Assembly: GCA_963797565.1 (NCBI GenBank)
Contig: CAWCPM010000005.1
Span: 124,001-188,000, forward strand
Length of the DNA stretch: 64,000 bases
Origin: JAICYJ01 sp963797565
GTDB lineage: Bacteria > Actinomycetota > Thermoleophilia > Gaiellales > JAICJC01
Direction: 5' to 3'
Shown here: positions 61,440 to 64,000 of the stretch, one piece after another
Position numbering within the stretch: position 1 is the stretch's first letter
How the letters are laid out: each line of letters opens with the position of its first letter
Notes under the pieces: model-generated
The model's database searches: none
Told to the model about the DNA's origin: nothing
The model's input: only the letters and a program-made list of their open reading frames with translations
Made by a program: the position numbers and the translations under genes

Positions 61440-62035
61440 TCGCCCAGCGCCTTGAACGCCGCCCAGAACTCGCGCTTGGCGGCGGAGTCGTTCAGCGAGC
61501 TGTCGATGTCGGGTACGGCCAGCAGGTCGATCGTGGGGGTGAACGGCCGCACCTGGCCGCAGCCGAACTCGACCGGCGATGAGAGTGGGAACTCCAGCGA
61601 TCCCAGGAACGCGACGGCGTCGGAGCCCATCGCGACGACGATGCCGGGCTGGGTGATGTGCAGCTCGTGGGTGAGCCAGGCGCGCGCCTGAGCGAGGTCG
61701 TCCGGTCCGGGGTCGATGTCGACCTTCAGGCAGACGCTGCCGTACAGCTTCAACGGGTCGATGCGCAGCCGCTCGATGCTCTTCAGCACCGCCTGGCCGG
61801 CACGGCCGAAGAAGGCCACGCCCTCCTGCACCTCCGCCGCGGCCGGCCGGTACTTGAGCAGGAAGATGTCGGCCAGCGGGTGGCCGGTGCCGATCACCGG
61901 CGCCTGTGCGGGGTGGTGGTCGCCGACCCAGGTCGCGATCTCATGGCCGAGCTGGTTGGTCTCGGCGATGGCGCGGGCCTGGTAGCGCTCGTAGATCTGA
62001 TCGTCGGGCACGCTCACTCCGACATATTGGCGCAT
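61412..62035 (-). CDS. Uracil-DNA glycosylase superfamily protein
   Basis: This 207-residue protein has the superfamily order: the strand and loop GTGHPLADIFLLKYRPAAAE, then EGVAFFGRAGQAVLKSIERL, VCLKVDIDPGPDDLAQARAW and IVVAMGSDAVAFLGSLE. Family 4/5 uracil-DNA glycosylases have GExPGxxED and four cysteines holding a 4Fe-4S cluster. Here the first motif is altered and only two cysteines exist, so the cluster is absent and the activity is uncertain. It may recognise another damaged base. The ATG is at 62035. It is co-directional and overlapping with the presenilin-like gene. Confidence 0.75.
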   Translation of the reverse strand: MRQYVGVSVPDDQIYERYQARAIAETNQLGHEIATWVGDHHPAQAPVIGTGHPLADIFLLKYRPAAAEVQEGVAFFGRAGQAVLKSIERLRIDPLKLYGSVCLKVDIDPGPDDLAQARAWLTHELHITQPGIVVAMGSDAVAFLGSLEFPLSSPVEFGCGQVRPFTPTIDLLAVPDIDSSLNDSAAKREFWAAFKALGEWYDNLPPY

Positions 62036-62103
62036 CCGCGGCCGAAACCTCTACCCCGCGATGCGTTCAAGCTTGTGGAGCGCGCGGTCGATCATCTCCA
62101 CAA

Positions 62104-63561
62104 ATGCCTCGCATCTCCCGAGCTGCGGCGGCAGCCTGCCTGGCCGCATTCACCCCTGCTGCGCTGGTGGCGCTGGCATCGCGCCGCGTGAACGGCGAGT
62201 TCGAGCTGCCCACGCTGCACGTGCTGGCGGTCACGGGTACCGCCGCCGTCGCCGCCGCGGTGTCGGTGCTGATGACACGGGCGGCGATCCGCAGGAACGA
62301 CACGCGAGCAGGGCTCGTGGGCGTCGCCTTCACCGTCATGGCCGGGCTGATGACGATCCACGGCCTGGCCACGCCGGGCGTGTTCCTCGGGGAGTACGCC
62401 CGCAACGCCACCGTCGGCCTGGCCGGCGTGCTGGCGGTTCCGGCCGGGGGCGTGATCCTGGCCGCGGCGGTGCTGGCACCGTCCGCCCGGGCCGGTGCCA
62501 CCCGCGTGGTCGTGCGCTGCCAGGCGGCCGCCATCGGGGCGCTGTTGGTGTTCGGGGTGGTCGGGCTGGTGCATCCGGAGCTGATTCCGCTGGTGCCGCT
62601 GCAGGTGGAGCCATGGGTGTACTTCGTGCTGTTCCCGGTCAGCATCGTCTACCTCTGGATCGCGCGCCGGGCCTTCGTCACGCACCAGCTGACCGGCCGC
62701 CGCGCCGATCTCACGGTCGCCGTCGGCCTGATCTGGCTGGGCTGCTCGATCGTGATCTACCTGCTCTCGGAGACGTGGACGTTCGGGTTCTGGGCGGCGC
62801 ACGCGATGGAGGCGATCGGCTTCGTGGCCGTGGCCGGCTCGGTCGCCGTCGACCTTGCCCGGCAGGTGCCCTCCTACCACCTCTACCGCCGGGTGGAGGG
62901 CAGCGACCTGCTGGAGTCCGAGGAGAGCCTGCTGGGCGGCTACGTCCGCAGCATGACCGCGACCATGGAGCTGCGCGATCCCTCCACCCGCGAGCACTCG
63001 AGGCGGGTGGCCGCTCTGGCCGTGCGGGTGGGCATGAAGATGGGGCTGCCGGCACCGGCGCTGCGCCGTCTGGCCGTTGCCGGGCTGCTCCACGACATCG
63101 GCAAGCTGCAGGTGCCCGAGCGGATCCTGAACAAGCCGGGCCGGCTCACCGATGAGGAGTTCGCGGTGATCAAGACGCATCCCCGCAAGGGCGCCGACCT
63201 GCTGGCGCACCTGGGCGGGTTCGAGCGAGAGCTGCCGATCGTGCTGTGGCATCACGAGCGGTTCGGCGGCGGCGGATACCCGGACGGCATCGCCGGCCAG
63301 GCGATCCCGCTGGAGGCCCGCATCATGACGGTCTGCGACGTGTACGACGCGCTGATCAGCCGGCGCGCGTACCGCGAACCGTGGTCACACGAGCGGGCGA
63401 TGGCCCAGATCGTGAGCGAGACCGGCACCACGTTCGACCCTGCCTGCGTGGATGCGCTGGCAGCGGTGCTCGAGGGCGCCGGCGATCCGCAGGTGCAGGT
63501 GCTGCACCAGTCGCTCGGCATCGTCCGCGCTGCCGCCCGCGGAAGCCTAGGTCGAAGGTGA
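62104..63561 (+). CDS. Membrane-anchored HD-GYP cyclic-di-GMP phosphodiesterase
   Basis: This 485-residue protein has an N-terminal region of about eight helices (residues 8-255) and a C-terminal HD-GYP domain (about 280-475). The HD pair is His330-Asp331 in GLLHDIGKLQVPERILNKPG, and the second signature is HHERFGGGGYPDGIAG with GYP at 391-393. Downstream DVYDALISRRAYREPW is also intact. HD-GYP enzymes break c-di-GMP to GMP, with a bi- or trinuclear metal site. The membrane region probably senses an unknown signal. It could oppose the GGDEF-EAL protein at 24281. Its stop codon overlaps the left end of repeat copy B. Confidence 0.94.
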   Translation: MPRISRAAAAACLAAFTPAALVALASRRVNGEFELPTLHVLAVTGTAAVAAAVSVLMTRAAIRRNDTRAGLVGVAFTVMAGLMTIHGLATPGVFLGEYARNATVGLAGVLAVPAGGVILAAAVLAPSARAGATRVVVRCQAAAIGALLVFGVVGLVHPELIPLVPLQVEPWVYFVLFPVSIVYLWIARRAFVTHQLTGRRADLTVAVGLIWLGCSIVIYLLSETWTFGFWAAHAMEAIGFVAVAGSVAVDLARQVPSYHLYRRVEGSDLLESEESLLGGYVRSMTATMELRDPSTREHSRRVAALAVRVGMKMGLPAPALRRLAVAGLLHDIGKLQVPERILNKPGRLTDEEFAVIKTHPRKGADLLAHLGGFERELPIVLWHHERFGGGGYPDGIAGQAIPLEARIMTVCDVYDALISRRAYREPWSHERAMAQIVSETGTTFDPACVDALAAVLEGAGDPQVQVLHQSLGIVRAAARGSLGRR

Positions 63562-63758
63562 GATGGGTGATCGGTATCTCCCGCGAGCCTGGCCGCTGCG
63601 ACCGGTTTGAGGTCAGCGGCGGCTGGGGTGGCTACGGCTGCAAACCGTCGTCTCGCTATGTCCTCGGTCGCGCCAATACGACCCGGTATTGACGCTCCCT
63701 GCCATTGCGAGACTCGTTCTCGCCGTCCAGGACATCACGAATACCGATCACCCATCTC
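63560..63758. repeat. Palindromic structured repeat, copy B
   Basis: This 199-bp element has perfect 18-bp ends (GAGATGGGTGATCGGTAT and its complement at 63741-63758). Its inner part matches copy A (7882-8010) in reverse orientation over CGCGAGCCTGGCCGCTGC, GGTTTGAGGTCAGCGG and GGCTGGGGTGGCTACGGCTG, then diverges through an extra segment of about 75-80 bp before CAGGACATCACG. The inner stem CGGTTTG/CAAACCG is kept. It too fills the gap between convergent genes and touches the HD-GYP stop codon. Confidence 0.82.
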
Positions 63759-63761
63759 GGG

Positions 63762-64000
63762 CTAGCTCCCCGTCTTCCCGACCTGCTGCATCCACTTCAA
63801 GCCCTGCAGGTAGAGCAGGTTGCGGGGCCGCCGCACGATCTGGTTGTGCCGCATCGCGACCAGGAACTCCTCCGGCCCGTCGAAGGCCGGGATGCGGTTG
63901 ACGGCGGTGCCGATGCCCTGCAGCACGTGCGCGTCGGAGCCCGCCGACTGCACCAGGTTGTACTTGGTCGCGAATCGCAGGGCGTCGTCGTTGAACGAGT
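63762..64000 (-). CDS. PHP domain protein (5' part beyond window)
   Basis: Only the C-terminal 78 codons are visible, ending at TAG 63762-63764; the frame is open to the right edge. They read NDDALRFATKYNLVQSAGSD, AHVLQGIGTAVNRIPAF and DGPEEFLVAMRHNQIV. The SAGSDAH motif and the helix that follows are typical of the last metal-binding segment of PHP-domain phosphoesterases, such as histidinol-phosphatase-like or 3',5'-nucleoside-bisphosphate phosphatases. The exact substrate is unknown. It converges on the HD-GYP gene with repeat copy B in between. Confidence 0.8.
   Translation of the reverse strand, partial: SFNDDALRFATKYNLVQSAGSDAHVLQGIGTAVNRIPAFDGPEEFLVAMRHNQIVRRPRNLLYLQGLKWMQQVGKTGS

Overview
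The window is very GC-rich, gene-dense bacterial DNA. GTG and TTG starts, GTGA/ATGA stop-start overlaps and the gene families (ECF42 sigma factor with a DGPF partner, group II PLP decarboxylases, CYTH-CHAD protein, very small membrane proteins) suggest an actinobacterium, most likely a Thermoleophilia (Gaiellales/Solirubrobacterales) relative. The placement is inferred; there is no rRNA. At least seven single-base reading-frame breaks, several in five-base G/C runs, suggest a draft or metagenome-derived sequence with residual indels, or some true pseudogenes.

Region 1 (1-4.7 kb): an MFS transporter cut by the left edge; a small His- and acid-rich protein made of 27-residue repeats with a strong terminator; and, converging on it, a tight five-gene operon (cyclodeaminase-like protein, ECF sigma factor, 88-residue unknown, intracellular subtilisin, GAF protein). 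This is the best candidate for an undescribed system. Region 2 (4.7-9.9 kb): polyphosphate genes (ppk, ppx/gppA, SixA phosphatase, CYTH-CHAD). A 129-bp inverted-repeat element lies between the convergent ppx and sixA genes; a diverged second copy lies between convergent genes at 63.6 kb.

Region 3 (9.9-22.9 kb): two PLP decarboxylases, a LysR regulator, an ABC-F ATPase, a flavin reductase, an ECF42/DGPF pair, a CaiB-type CoA-transferase and a frame-broken secreted metallopeptidase. Region 4 (22.9-31.3 kb): a coupled operon of alpha-oxoamine synthase, membrane GGDEF-EAL protein and MFS exporter; then tRNA-Ala(TGC) flanked by gene remnants, and a membrane protein. Region 5 (31.4-44.1 kb): a zinc-finger/coiled-coil protein, rhomboid protease, leucine-type dehydrogenase, two head-to-tail polyamine ABC operons, argF with a probable ARG box, and a YjbQ protein.

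Region 6 (44.2-48 kb): a secreted protein with eight Ig-like repeats, a RAYT transposase with its REP arrays, and a small membrane protein. Region 7 (48-55 kb): a surface-glycan cluster (sugar dehydratase, DegT aminotransferase, ATP-grasp ligase, YbhN-like membrane protein, GT2 and GT-C glycosyltransferases). Region 8 (55-64 kb): an M3-like peptidase, a 23S rRNA uracil methyltransferase, a BtuF-like protein, a sedolisin, a presenilin-like membrane protein, a uracil-DNA-glycosylase-like protein, a membrane HD-GYP protein and a PHP protein cut by the right edge. Cyclic-di-GMP turnover (GGDEF-EAL, HD-GYP), polyphosphate and polyamine/arginine metabolism, surface glycan and secreted peptidases are the main themes.
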